In this document: positions 1 to 7,100 of the stretch, one piece after another | How positions within the stretch are numbered: position 1 is the stretch's first letter | How the letters are laid out: each line of letters begins with the position of its first letter | Assembly (NCBI GenBank): GCA_019322815.1 | Contig: JAHWIB010000046.1 | Span: 1 to 9,646, forward strand | DNA from: Candidatus Woesearchaeota archaeon | Lineage (GTDB): Archaea; Nanobdellota; Nanobdellia; Woesearchaeales; WJKL01 | DNA: 9,646 nucleotides | Direction of reading: 5' to 3' | The notes under the pieces: model-generated | Seen by the model: only the letters and a program-made list of their open reading frames with translations | Databases searched by the model: none | Told to the model about the DNA's origin: nothing | Translations under genes and position numbers: made by a program

Positions 1-981
1 ATCTAAATCAAAGCTGATTGCAAATTCAGAAGTCGGCCTTGATCCTGCAAATATATATCTTACAATTGAAGGCTCGTATATATCTAATACGTCTTTTAAT
101 GTAAATATAACTCCTGCAGAGCTTGAAAATTGTTTTCCTCCTTTTACACCAATCCATCCAAATCCAAATCCAATAGGAGAAATTGTTCCATATACTTCTG
201 TCTGGATTTTTTGTCCTGTTGTTCTGCTTCCTCCTGCAGCAAAATGGTCTTTTCCTGCTGATTCAAAATCAACATCCTTTTGATGCCACCATGCAGGCCA
301 CTGCACTCTCCATTTTAATTTTGCAAGTCCTTTTTTTCTTATATCAAATGTTTTTTTATCTCCACATTTACATTCATATGAAACATTATATTTCCCTTTA
401 TACTGTATCTTTTCAGATTCTATATTACATTTTTCGCAGTAAACAGATATTGGAAGCCAAGATTCTTCTAAAGGTTCTTTTCTATGCTCATTCAGGATCT
501 CTTTTATCTTATCTGTATTTTCTAATGCTGTTTTCATTTCTTCTGCATATTCACAATTTAGATATCTTTCACTGTTTCTAAGGATCTTTGGAATTACACC
601 AACTGTTGGCAGTAATTCTTCAATCTCTTTTTCATTGTGCTCTGCATAATTTTTATGTTTATTATCTATAATATCAGGCACATAAATCAATGCCTGCCTT
701 AAGAATTTCTTCAGAACTTCAGGCTTTGGCATATTAGCAGGAACTTTTCTAAATACATCATAATCATCCCAATAATGATAATGAACTGCTTTTTTCTTTT
801 TATCTGTTAATGCCTTTGCAATAAAGCTTCCTGTGATCAATTCCCTGAAATTTCCGATATGCAAAGTACCGCTTGGCGTTACCCCAGTTGCAACAACATA
901 TTCTTTTTTATCTTTCTTTCTAGCGATTATCTGTTCAGCAGTCTGGTCAGCCCAATGCATAACTTTTTCTTTCTTTGCCAT
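1..981 (-). CDS. lysS: Class I lysyl-tRNA synthetase, N-terminal 327 residues (C-terminus beyond window)
   Basis: This cytoplasmic enzyme activates lysine with ATP and charges tRNA-Lys; class I LysRS is the form typical of most archaea. I translated the leftward frame from the ATG at 981; it stays open to base 1, so the C-terminal anticodon-binding part is missing from the window. Seen: ATGVTPSGTLHIGN around residues 31-44 (HIGH-type signature HIGN at 41-44), WDDYD at 71-75, a zinc-ribbon-like set of cysteines (C182, C185, C204, C206), and GGKQFSSSAG at 281-290 at the place of the KMSKS-type loop. That loop lacks the usual lysines when aligned as KMSSSKG. The start at 981 is favoured over a second ATG at 960 because it lies 28 nt from a TATA box, implying a leaderless or near-leaderless mRNA. 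A tRNA-Lys gene on the same strand lies about 1.2 kb upstream. Confidence 0.95.
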   Translation of the reverse strand, partial: MAKKEKVMHWADQTAEQIIARKKDKKEYVVATGVTPSGTLHIGNFRELITGSFIAKALTDKKKKAVHYHYWDDYDVFRKVPANMPKPEVLKKFLRQALIYVPDIIDNKHKNYAEHNEKEIEELLPTVGVIPKILRNSERYLNCEYAEEMKTALENTDKIKEILNEHRKEPLEESWLPISVYCEKCNIESEKIQYKGKYNVSYECKCGDKKTFDIRKKGLAKLKWRVQWPAWWHQKDVDFESAGKDHFAAGGSRTTGQKIQTEVYGTISPIGFGFGWIGVKGGKQFSSSAGVIFTLKDVLDIYEPSIVRYIFAGSRPTSEFAISFDLD

Positions 982-1005
982 TATTATCTTTATTTTTTAA
1001 TTTAT

Positions 1006-1020
1006 TATATAAATTTTTGT
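1006..1020 (-). promoter_or_regulatory. BRE/TATA promoter of lysS
   Basis: On the minus strand, TTTATATA (1013-1006) is preceded by the purine-rich CAAAAA (BRE-like). The TATA centre lies about 28 nt before the lysS ATG at 981, so transcription should begin at or within a few bases of the start codon. No Shine-Dalgarno motif is seen. Confidence 0.6.
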
Positions 1021-1030
1021 CTTTTAATCA

Positions 1031-1044
1031 CGAAGGTTTAAATA
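1031..1044 (+). promoter_or_regulatory. BRE/TATA promoter of the 356-residue orphan gene
   Basis: CGAAGG (BRE-like, 1031-1036) runs directly into TTTAAATA (1037-1044). The TATA centre is about 25 nt before the ATG at 1066, the classic archaeal distance to +1, so the mRNA is predicted to be leaderless. It lies back to back with the lysS promoter within 84 bp. Confidence 0.7.
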
Positions 1045-1065
1045 CTTTCTTCAATATTTTATTAT

Positions 1066-2136
1066 ATGAGCAGGAAGAGAGATAGAGAAAGGATTAAGAA
1101 AAAGAAAGAACAGGGAAAACCTAAATATACATCTAGGCGGAGATTTGTTAAAGTAGCAGCATTTCTTGGAGCAGCTACTGCTTCTATATATGTTGGAAGC
1201 CATGTGTTTCATGATGATAAATGGGATTTCTTAGCTAGAAATGAATGGCATGAGATTATCCTAGATTATCGAGATATTTTGAAGAGATACTCCCCAATAG
1301 GCCCTGAACTACAGATAAAAAATGAATCTGAATTAGCAAAAATAAAAAAAGAAGCAAACCCTATTCTTGATCATCAAATTAAAATAAGAGGATTTGATTT
1401 GCCTGGAAATTATGATGTTAAGGCTTACAGCCAGTTATTTTCTGTGCCTGACAGGAAAGAATTCAGAGAACCTGCTTTAGAATACTGCAAAACAGCTTTT
1501 GAATTCTTATATAATCATCCTCGCTTATCTGGATTAGTAAAACCCTCTTTAGAATGGATAACTGTTCAAAGAACTAATTATGAAAAAGGATTTGATGGGA
1601 ATGGATTTATAGGAAATAGTTATTATGATATGCAAAAGTTGAAGGTTGTAAATAAATCAAATCCTAAACAATATTTTGAATATCAGAAACCAATACCTGC
1701 ACATGCCTGCGGTTCCCGTCTTGTAGTTGCAGAAAGAGATAAAAAAGACGGCTCTTTGAAATCATGGTTTATCTATATTTCAGCTATTGAGCCTCATGTA
1801 CTGCTTTCTGCTCCTTTTTCTGAGCTTACCCCATTGACAATAGATTCTGCTACTGTTAAATATGAAGATGAAGTGGGAACAGAAAAAGCTAAACAAGCAG
1901 GAGAAACTATTTCAGAAGGATTAAGCCATTTATTGGCATTAGAATTATCAGATGAATTAGGGATTCCTAATGGAAAGAGACTAGCAAGAGAATCTATCAA
2001 CAAAGTAAGAAATTATGGAAAGTATAGGTATCTTCCTAATTCTGTAGCATGGATCAGAAAGAATGGCATGCAGGCTGCACTTGATCTATATCTAGAAAGC
2101 CCTAGAAAATTTATGGAAGCTGTTATGAAGATATAA
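1066..2136 (+). CDS. Orphan protein with Tat-like signal or N-terminal membrane anchor
   Basis: I do not recognise a family for this 356-residue protein. The first 29 residues are very basic and contain SRRRFVK at 23-29, a close match to the twin-arginine consensus (S/T)RRxFLK. A hydrophobic stretch follows at about 28-48 (AAFLGAATASIYVG), then an acidic turn (HDDKWD). This fits either Tat export or a single N-in/C-out membrane anchor with about 305 residues outside. The exported part is mixed alpha/beta in appearance. The segment at 275-297 (around ETISEGLSHLLALE) has a helix with E284, H288 and E293, but no complete metalloprotease motif, so no activity is claimed. The start fits a leaderless promoter. 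It is the only rightward gene here, divergent from lysS and convergent with tRNA-Lys. Its stop codon (2134-2136) overlaps the outer copy of the tRNA-end repeat. Confidence 0.8.
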   Translation: MSRKRDRERIKKKKEQGKPKYTSRRRFVKVAAFLGAATASIYVGSHVFHDDKWDFLARNEWHEIILDYRDILKRYSPIGPELQIKNESELAKIKKEANPILDHQIKIRGFDLPGNYDVKAYSQLFSVPDRKEFREPALEYCKTAFEFLYNHPRLSGLVKPSLEWITVQRTNYEKGFDGNGFIGNSYYDMQKLKVVNKSNPKQYFEYQKPIPAHACGSRLVVAERDKKDGSLKSWFIYISAIEPHVLLSAPFSELTPLTIDSATVKYEDEVGTEKAKQAGETISEGLSHLLALELSDELGIPNGKRLARESINKVRNYGKYRYLPNSVAWIRKNGMQAALDLYLESPRKFMEAVMKI

Positions 2137-2156
2137 AAATGGGCTCAACGGGATTC
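2134..2156. repeat. Outer copy of tRNA-Lys 3'-end direct repeat
   Basis: This 23-bp segment is identical to 2224-2246 and lies in the same orientation, 90 bp away. Read on the minus strand it contains the end of the tRNA T-loop, the 3' T-stem strand, the 3' acceptor strand, the discriminator A and the following T5 run. The 5' T-stem and TTC of the T-loop are absent, so this copy cannot form a tRNA T-arm. It also overlaps the stop codon of the rightward gene. Confidence 0.9.
2135..2139 (-). terminator. T5 run after the outer repeat copy
   Basis: Five T residues on the minus strand directly after the repeated acceptor end. Oligo-T runs terminate archaeal RNA polymerase. This one would stop transcripts that read through the first T5 after tRNA-Lys, and also lies antisense to the end of the rightward gene. 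Confidence 0.35.
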
Positions 2157-2218
2157 CCACATAAGGGTTTCACCCTTATCAACCTGTGGTCTATTCCTCA
2201 TTTCATTCGGAACAGCCC
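2140..2218 (-). other. Structured tRNA-like remnant or possible small RNA
   Basis: Read on the minus strand, this 79-nt segment begins GGGCT and ends AGCCCA, so the ends pair over 5 bp like a short acceptor stem. Inside are two hairpins. The first has a 7-bp stem CTGTTCC/GGAATAG with an 11-nt loop. The second pairs CCACA with TGTGG and TAAGGG with CCCTTA, with a one-sided 6-nt bulge (GGTTGA) and loop TGAAA. Its 3' end is the duplicated tRNA-Lys end followed by T5. It has no T-arm and no recognisable anticodon arm, so it is not a working tRNA. It could be the scar of an integrated element, a decayed tRNA duplicate, or a small RNA made by read-through from the tRNA promoter. No C/D or H/ACA boxes fit. 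Confidence 0.4.
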
Positions 2219-2223
2219 TATTG

Positions 2224-2246
2224 TAAAAATGGGCTCAACGGGATTC
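2224..2246. repeat. Inner copy of the direct repeat, within and just beyond tRNA-Lys
   Basis: This is the intact partner of 2134-2156: the last 17 nt of the tRNA-Lys gene plus T5 and one flanking base. The two copies bracket a 67-bp spacer (2157-2223). Confidence 0.9.
2225..2229 (-). terminator. T5 terminator of tRNA-Lys
   Basis: Five T residues start immediately after the discriminator base of tRNA-Lys on the minus strand, the usual position for an archaeal oligo-T terminator. Confidence 0.5.
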
Positions 2247-2265
2247 GAACCCGCGACCTATCGGT

Positions 2266-2280
2266 AACTCTTTTTGGAAT
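2266..2280 (-). other. Canonical tRNA intron at position 37/38 (15 nt)
   Basis: The unspliced anticodon region reads CTCT-TAA-...-AGAG-TTA-CCGAT. CTCT pairs with AGAG as the 4-bp central helix, flanked by 3-nt bulges TAA and TTA. Cutting each bulge after its second base, as the archaeal splicing endonuclease does, removes 15 nt and leaves the 7-nt loop CTCTTAA. The outer intron helix (TT/AA) is very weak, so this is a relaxed bulge-helix-bulge. Confidence 0.85.
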
Positions 2281-2298
2281 TAAGAGCCGATCGCTCTA

Positions 2299-2329
2299 TT
2301 ACCCACAAGCTTATTTGCATAAGCTCGTA
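2299..2329 (-). other. Non-canonical D-loop intron in tRNA-Lys (31 nt)
   Basis: The D-loop is split between CCTGG and TAGAGC. The insert forms a 10-bp hairpin (ACGAGCTTAT / ATAAGCTTGT, one G-U pair) capped by the GNRA-type tetraloop GCAA. A bulge-helix-bulge can be drawn: GCCT pairs with GGGT (two G-U pairs), with bulges GGT and AAT. Cutting after the second base of each bulge gives exactly the 31-nt intron and restores GCTCAGCCTGGTAGAGC. The TA at both edges makes the boundary ambiguous by up to two bases, but the mature tRNA is unchanged. Confidence 0.8.
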
Positions 2330-2373
2330 CCAGGCTGAGCCATGAGCCCAATAGAAAATAGAATTAGAATTTG

Positions 2374-2384
2374 TTTTATAAATG
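2374..2384 (-). promoter_or_regulatory. TATA promoter of tRNA-Lys
   Basis: CATTTATAAAA on the minus strand is centred about 29 nt upstream of the tRNA 5' end (2349). This would give a leader of only a few nucleotides. The A-rich AAAAAA upstream may serve as a weak BRE. The gene can therefore be expressed independently of the upstream TPR operon. Confidence 0.6.
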
Positions 2385-2400
2385 TTTTTTATTTATTAAT

Positions 2401-4131
2401 CTACTTTTGTCCTAATTTTGTTTTTACCTGGTTCAGCCAGAAAAGATTGTTTTCATCTGCATTTAATTTGAAAGCCATTTCCAAAATAGGAACAGCTCTT
2501 TCGTATAACTGAAGTTTTTCTCTTCCTTTCTTAATATCCCCTGTCTTAACTAAAGTTGATCCAAGCCAATTATAATCATACCATTCTCCTCTTAACTTAA
2601 CAGCATTTTCCAAAATAGGAACAGCTCTTTCGTATAACTGAAGTTTTTCTCTTCCTTCTCTCATATCTCCTATTTTAACTAAAGTTGATCCAAACCAATA
2701 ATGATCATAACCTTCTCCTCTTAACTTAACAGCATTTTCCAAAAAAGGAATTGCTTTTTCATAATTTTTTATTTTTTCCTCTCCTTTTTTTTCATCCCCT
2801 AAGAAAGATAGGGTAACTCCGAGCCAGTTGCCAATAAAAGCATTATGCCTTTCCTTAGCAACTATCTCCAGAAATTGAACTGCTTTTTCATATTCCTTTT
2901 TATTGAAATGCTCCATTCCTTTCTGGAAATTTTGAACTATTTCCAGATCTTTTTTAGCGTCAGAATTATTAGGCTGGAGAGTCAAAACATTTCTATATTC
3001 ATCTTCAGCAGCTTTTAAATCACATTTTTCTTCATAGCATAATGCTATCAATTTATGGAGAGATGGCTCTGAGGGATTAAGCATAATTGCATTTTGAAAA
3101 TTGTTGATTGCTTTGTCCCATTTTTTATCTGTAAAAGCAGATATAGCTGACTGTAAATATCTATATTTTAGGCTGTTTGTTTTCCAATATTTTATATTCA
3201 TAAAAAAGTCTGATATCCTCTGCTTTGCTGCCTCTGGATTATCATCTTTCAATTTTTGAAATTCTTTTAATTCTGCGTTAAACCTATTTAGTACATCAGC
3301 AATATCTAATCCTCTGAAATTTTTCTTTATTTCACCGATATCTCCTATGCTTTCATATTCTTTTAATTTAGATTCTAGTTCATCTTTCTCTTTTTTGGTA
3401 TCTGCAACAGCTGCATCCAAATCTTCTCTAGTATGAAGTTTTTCTTTTTCAGCTCTTATTCTTTCTATTTGTGAAGTGAGATCTCTGTGCATATTATCAT
3501 ATGTTAATTTTGATACAGTTTCAACAGGAGAAACATATTTTTCAGCTTCTGCATTTTTCCAAATAACATTTCCTAAATATGCCAGTAATAATCCTGATGC
3601 CAAAATATATCCTAAAAAAAATCTTTTCATCCTGCTTTGTCTGCTTCTAACAGGGATAACTTTTTGTAATAAATCATTTAATCGTATTTTGGCGCTTTTA
3701 TTTGTTGGGTCAATCTGCAAAGTCCTTCTATAAGCTTCAACAGCCCTTCCAAAATCATTATTTTTCTCAAAAAGTATTCCTAATTGATATGTAAAATCAG
3801 AGCCCTCTTTATTGGTTTTACTATTAATTAAATCTATAATATTTTCCGGCAGTTTGCTGACTTCTTCTTCTAAATTATCTTCTAGTTCTTTCCTTCTTAT
3901 CTCTTTTCTTCTTCTTACCTCTTCTGCCAAAGGATTAGTCCTTCTAGGAGCAGGAACAGGTTTTGGTACTGGTCCAGGAATTGGCCTTGGTGGAGGCATA
4001 GGTGGACCAGAAGGAGGTCTAGGAGGAACAGGCGCAGGTTTAGGAGGTTCTGGTGCAGAAGAATCTTCTTTCTTCCTAAATTTATCCAATCTTTCTGCAA
4101 GCCTTCTTTCTTTTTGTTTGTCGTCTGCCAT
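2401..4131 (-). CDS. Single-pass membrane TPR protein with proline-rich N-terminal tail (operon gene 4)
   Basis: Function unknown; architecture suggests a protein-binding scaffold. I place the start at the ATG at 4131 (576 residues), because MADDKQKERRLAERL then matches the N-termini of the two preceding proteins; a longer frame from 4179 would overlap the upstream gene. Order: shared charged peptide 1-24; proline-rich 25-63 ending in RRTNPLAEE (63-71); one canonical TPR at about 113-145 with the DPTN signature; basic RSRQSRMKR then a membrane segment at about 171-190; a coiled coil at about 215-262; TPRs at about 323-430; then three 43-residue repeats (434-476, 477-519, 520-562). Positive-inside charge predicts N-in/C-out, so one TPR would be cytoplasmic and the rest outside. 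The start lies 7 nt after the previous stop without a Shine-Dalgarno motif, suggesting translational coupling. Confidence 0.85.
   Translation of the reverse strand: MADDKQKERRLAERLDKFRKKEDSSAPEPPKPAPVPPRPPSGPPMPPPRPIPGPVPKPVPAPRRTNPLAEEVRRRKEIRRKELEDNLEEEVSKLPENIIDLINSKTNKEGSDFTYQLGILFEKNNDFGRAVEAYRRTLQIDPTNKSAKIRLNDLLQKVIPVRSRQSRMKRFFLGYILASGLLLAYLGNVIWKNAEAEKYVSPVETVSKLTYDNMHRDLTSQIERIRAEKEKLHTREDLDAAVADTKKEKDELESKLKEYESIGDIGEIKKNFRGLDIADVLNRFNAELKEFQKLKDDNPEAAKQRISDFFMNIKYWKTNSLKYRYLQSAISAFTDKKWDKAINNFQNAIMLNPSEPSLHKLIALCYEEKCDLKAAEDEYRNVLTLQPNNSDAKKDLEIVQNFQKGMEHFNKKEYEKAVQFLEIVAKERHNAFIGNWLGVTLSFLGDEKKGEEKIKNYEKAIPFLENAVKLRGEGYDHYWFGSTLVKIGDMREGREKLQLYERAVPILENAVKLRGEWYDYNWLGSTLVKTGDIKKGREKLQLYERAVPILEMAFKLNADENNLFWLNQVKTKLGQK
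2446..2832 (-). repeat. Three tandem 129-bp repeats coding 43-residue TPR-like units
   Basis: Unit boundaries repeat at exactly 129 bp (for example the similar segments beginning at 2481, 2610 and 2739 on the plus strand). The last two coding units share about 50 bp of unbroken identity, including codons for REKLQLYERAVPILE. Identity at silent sites points to recent duplication or gene conversion. Coding pattern: aromatic-W-(L/F)-G, then GD..(K/E)G.EK, then YE(K/R)A(I/V)P(F/I)LE.A. Confidence 0.85.
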
Positions 4132-4138
4132 TTTAGAG

Positions 4139-7100
4139 TTAGTTAGTTTTAAAATATGAACGAGTTTCTTCAAGATCAAGTTTCAATAATTTGTTTGCTT
4201 TTTCTATTTCTTCTTTGCATGTATTCTTCCTGCTTTCAGGAATAATGCATTGAAGTGCTCTGCCATAATATTTTCTCATTCCTTTTAACATTTTTATATA
4301 AATTTCATATTCTTCCTCAGTCAATTCATTAGGACTGTTCTTATATGCTTTAGCTATCTCTTCATAAAATTCACCTAATTCAAAACAGGCTTTTATTTTG
4401 TAAGAATCAGTTTTTGTAAATGGCTTTGCTGCAACTCCAAGATATTCTATTGTTTTATCAACTTTTCCTTGCCCTTTATACAGCATTCCTAATTCATAAA
4501 ATTCTTTTCTTGTGCCTCCAAAAAGCCTAATTGAAGCTTCATAAGCATTTATTGCTAGATCTGGATCATCATCTTTTCTTCCCCTTGCTAACTTTAAGAG
4601 GTAATTATCTTTTTTTAAACTGCCATCATATGATTTTCCTCTCATACTTGCTATCTGCCTTTGTTTATTAAACCAATCTTTGGATTCTTGCTTTAATCTT
4701 TCCATTACTTTTTTGATATCTCCTTCATACCCCTCAATCTCTTCATTCTCTTCTCTAGTAAATTTCCTTTTAGGATTGCGTATTGTTTCAAGAGCTTTTT
4801 CAAGCATAGAAACTGCTCTTACTTTTAATTCTGTTTTTCTTGTTATAACATATGAATCTTCTTTGCTTTCCAGAAGCAGGAATATTTTTCCAAGCCAATG
4901 GTAATAGTCATCCATATCTTTAATCTTTGAAGGAGACGGCACTATCTCATTAGGGTCAAGCATCCATCCCTGGACTGTACCATAAAAATAATTAGTTGTC
5001 GTGTCAAATACTATCTCTCTTTTGCTGTTATCTAATGTTTTTCCCCATTCAACAAAGTCCAATAATGTTTCCTGCATCAATTTATAGTCTTTTGTTTCAA
5101 CCGCATCTGCAGCAATAGGCCCTATAATATGATTTTTTACTTTTTCAAAGTCTTCCTTAGTTCCTCTTGATTCAAGCAATTTCTTTGCCAAAGGCATTAC
5201 TATTTCATATGTTCTTTGCCTGTCTTTTCTCTCTTTAACAGATTTCATAAGAGATGACAGGTCATCAAAAGCTTCTGAATATTCACTTTCTTTTATCCTT
5301 TCATTGACAATTTTTGGAAGCATCTTTTCGACAGAATTGTAATGATCTCCTCCTTCTATCTCGATAAGAGCCATCAAGAAAGGCTTTATTGTAGAATCAT
5401 AAACCTTTAATACTTTTTTTCCATCTCCAAGATTTGCCGTAAAATCAAATAGTCTTTCTAATTCCCCTCTTATTTTATCATTGCTATATTCTCTAAAAAG
5501 GCCTACAATATTTCTTCTAAGAAGACTGTAGTCTTCATCAAAGCCTCTTCTTATAAGTTCTTTTGTGTGACGTAGAACTGTTTCATGCAATATTTTCCTT
5601 TTTTCTCCTTTGAATCCATCAGCAAAGTTGATAGTGTCAGATAATATTGAATTTGTTTTGTCAGAATCTATTCCTAAGACGCATGCAAACATCTTTCCTA
5701 AATTTTTATCAAAAAGTTTATAATCTTCATTATCTCCTCTTATAGAAACCATTTCTTTCGAATGAACCATTACTCCTTCTAGTACTTTTAGTCTTTCTTT
5801 TACATTTAACTTCCAAGCAGCTTCTATTATTTTACTTAAATCATCAACTAGAATATCATACCTTTTCATTGATTTAAGTTCAGGTATAACACTTTGATAT
5901 GTTTGAATCCTTTCTTCTAACTTAAGACCTTCTGCAGATTTTATTATCTTGCCCAGACTAGATGCTACTAAATTATTATTATTTAATTTTTTAAAATAAT
6001 CAATTGATTTTCTATATTCTCTAATTTTTGAGCCTGCAGATTCAAATGAGTCTCCTAAATAAACATATAAATTTCCTATGCTGAGAACTGCATTAGAAAA
6101 CCATTCTTCAGCTGGCTCTCCTTTCTTTTTTTCCTTGTCATGTTCAGTAATTGATTTTTCTAGATGAATAATTGCCCTTCTGCAGTTGTCTTCTAAGTCA
6201 CTTCCTTTTTTTGTTATTTTTAATTTTTCTAGATTATATCCCAATAGATAATGGTCATAAGCATTCCCTCTTTTAATAACAGCATTTTCTAAATGAGGCA
6301 GAGCCTTTTCCCATGATGAAATTGCCTCTTTTTCTTCTTGAGTGCATCCTAGGTTAAAATAGCTAACTCCAGCAAGATGATAATATTGAGCATCTTCTCT
6401 TAATGCAAGGGCTTTTTCGATTTCTTCTGCAGCTTTTTTATAACAATGTATCTTTTCTTTTTTATTATCGCTCTTTATTGCTGAATCAAACAGCCAGTCT
6501 CCAAACTCATATCTGGCTTTTGCAGCTTTTTCTTCTAATTTTTTAATATCTTCAGGCCTGCATCCCTTGGACCTAGCAATTTTAAGCTCTTCCAGAAGAT
6601 TATTTCTTTCTTCTAATAATTCTTTTATTTTATCTTCTTTCTTTTTGATGTTTTCTTCTAATCTTATATTTTCAGCTGCAGCTTCAGAATCTTTGCTTAA
6701 TATCTTAATTTTATCATCTCTTTCTTTAATTTCTTCAGTTAATTTATTAACTCGTACCTGCAAAGATTCTTTTTTCTTTCTTTCAGAATTATAACCTCCT
6801 CTCATAATCTCAAATGTTGATTTTAAGACAGTAGGTTCTGGCTCTGGTTCTTCACTGCAGCTGCATCCTCTGCCTAATCCCAATCCCATAAAAAGAGAAA
6901 CAAGCCCGCATAATGCATAAGACTTCCATCTTGATAAATGTCCTTTTACTTTTTCTGAATTTATAGGCTTTTTAGATACCTCAGGTCTTCTACGCCTTTG
7001 AGGGTTTAAAGGATCAAATGTTAAAGCAGCATATTCTGCTGCTGTTCTTGCTTTTGAAGGATCAGATTCTACTGAAGCACCTCTTGCTTCCATTGCTTTT

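Larger units (their letters stand above)
2230..2349 (-). tRNA. tRNA-Lys (anticodon CTT) with two introns
   Basis: The 120-nt gene reduces to a 74-nt mature tRNA after removing a 31-nt and a 15-nt intron. Cloverleaf seen on the minus strand: acceptor GGGCTCA/TGAGCCC with discriminator A; TG; D-stem GCTC/GAGC with loop AGCCTGGTA; anticodon stem ATCGG/CCGAT with loop CTCTTAA (anticodon CTT at 2284-2282, decoding AAG); variable loop AGGTC; T-arm GCGGG-TTCGAAT-CCCGT. CCA is not encoded and must be added by a CCA-adding enzyme. The spliced D-arm sequence GCTCAGCCTGGTAGAGCG matches the common archaeal tRNA-Lys form. The gene has its own TATA box and a T5 terminator. It lies 51 bp after the TPR operon and on the same strand as lysS. 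Confidence 0.95.

Noticed and set aside
183..1041. Rightward open frames opposite lysS.
   Set aside because: They read the complement of a clear synthetase gene and give F/L/Y-rich low-complexity proteins with no promoter or family features.
1888..1956. Metallopeptidase helix in the orphan gene (E284, H288, E293).
   Set aside because: No HExxH or other complete metal-binding motif; similarity is only in helix pattern.
2140..2218. Box C/D or H/ACA guide RNA.
   Set aside because: No CUGA D box or proper C box, and no ACA box at the right distance after a guide-sized hairpin with a kink-turn.
2446..2832. Regular repeats considered as a CRISPR array.
   Set aside because: Period is 129 bp with no distinct spacers, all in one coding frame, and the units translate to TPR-like helices.
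3812..4159. Rightward glycine/serine-rich open frame opposite the proline-rich tail of gene 4 (similarly 7130-7357 opposite gene 3).
   Set aside because: The Gly/Ser or Arg/Cys richness is a complement artefact of proline-rich coding sequence.
4129..4179. Longer start for gene 4 at 4179, adding 16 residues and overlapping gene 3 by 41 nt.
   Set aside because: The ATG at 4131 gives an N-terminus matching genes 2 and 3, and the extra residues simply read gene 3's end in another frame.
6857..6871. Lipobox at the GCSC after the gene 3 membrane segment.
   Set aside because: GRGC does not fit the small-residue lipobox pattern, and the segment follows about 158 residues of cytoplasmic tail, which is unlike a lipoprotein signal.
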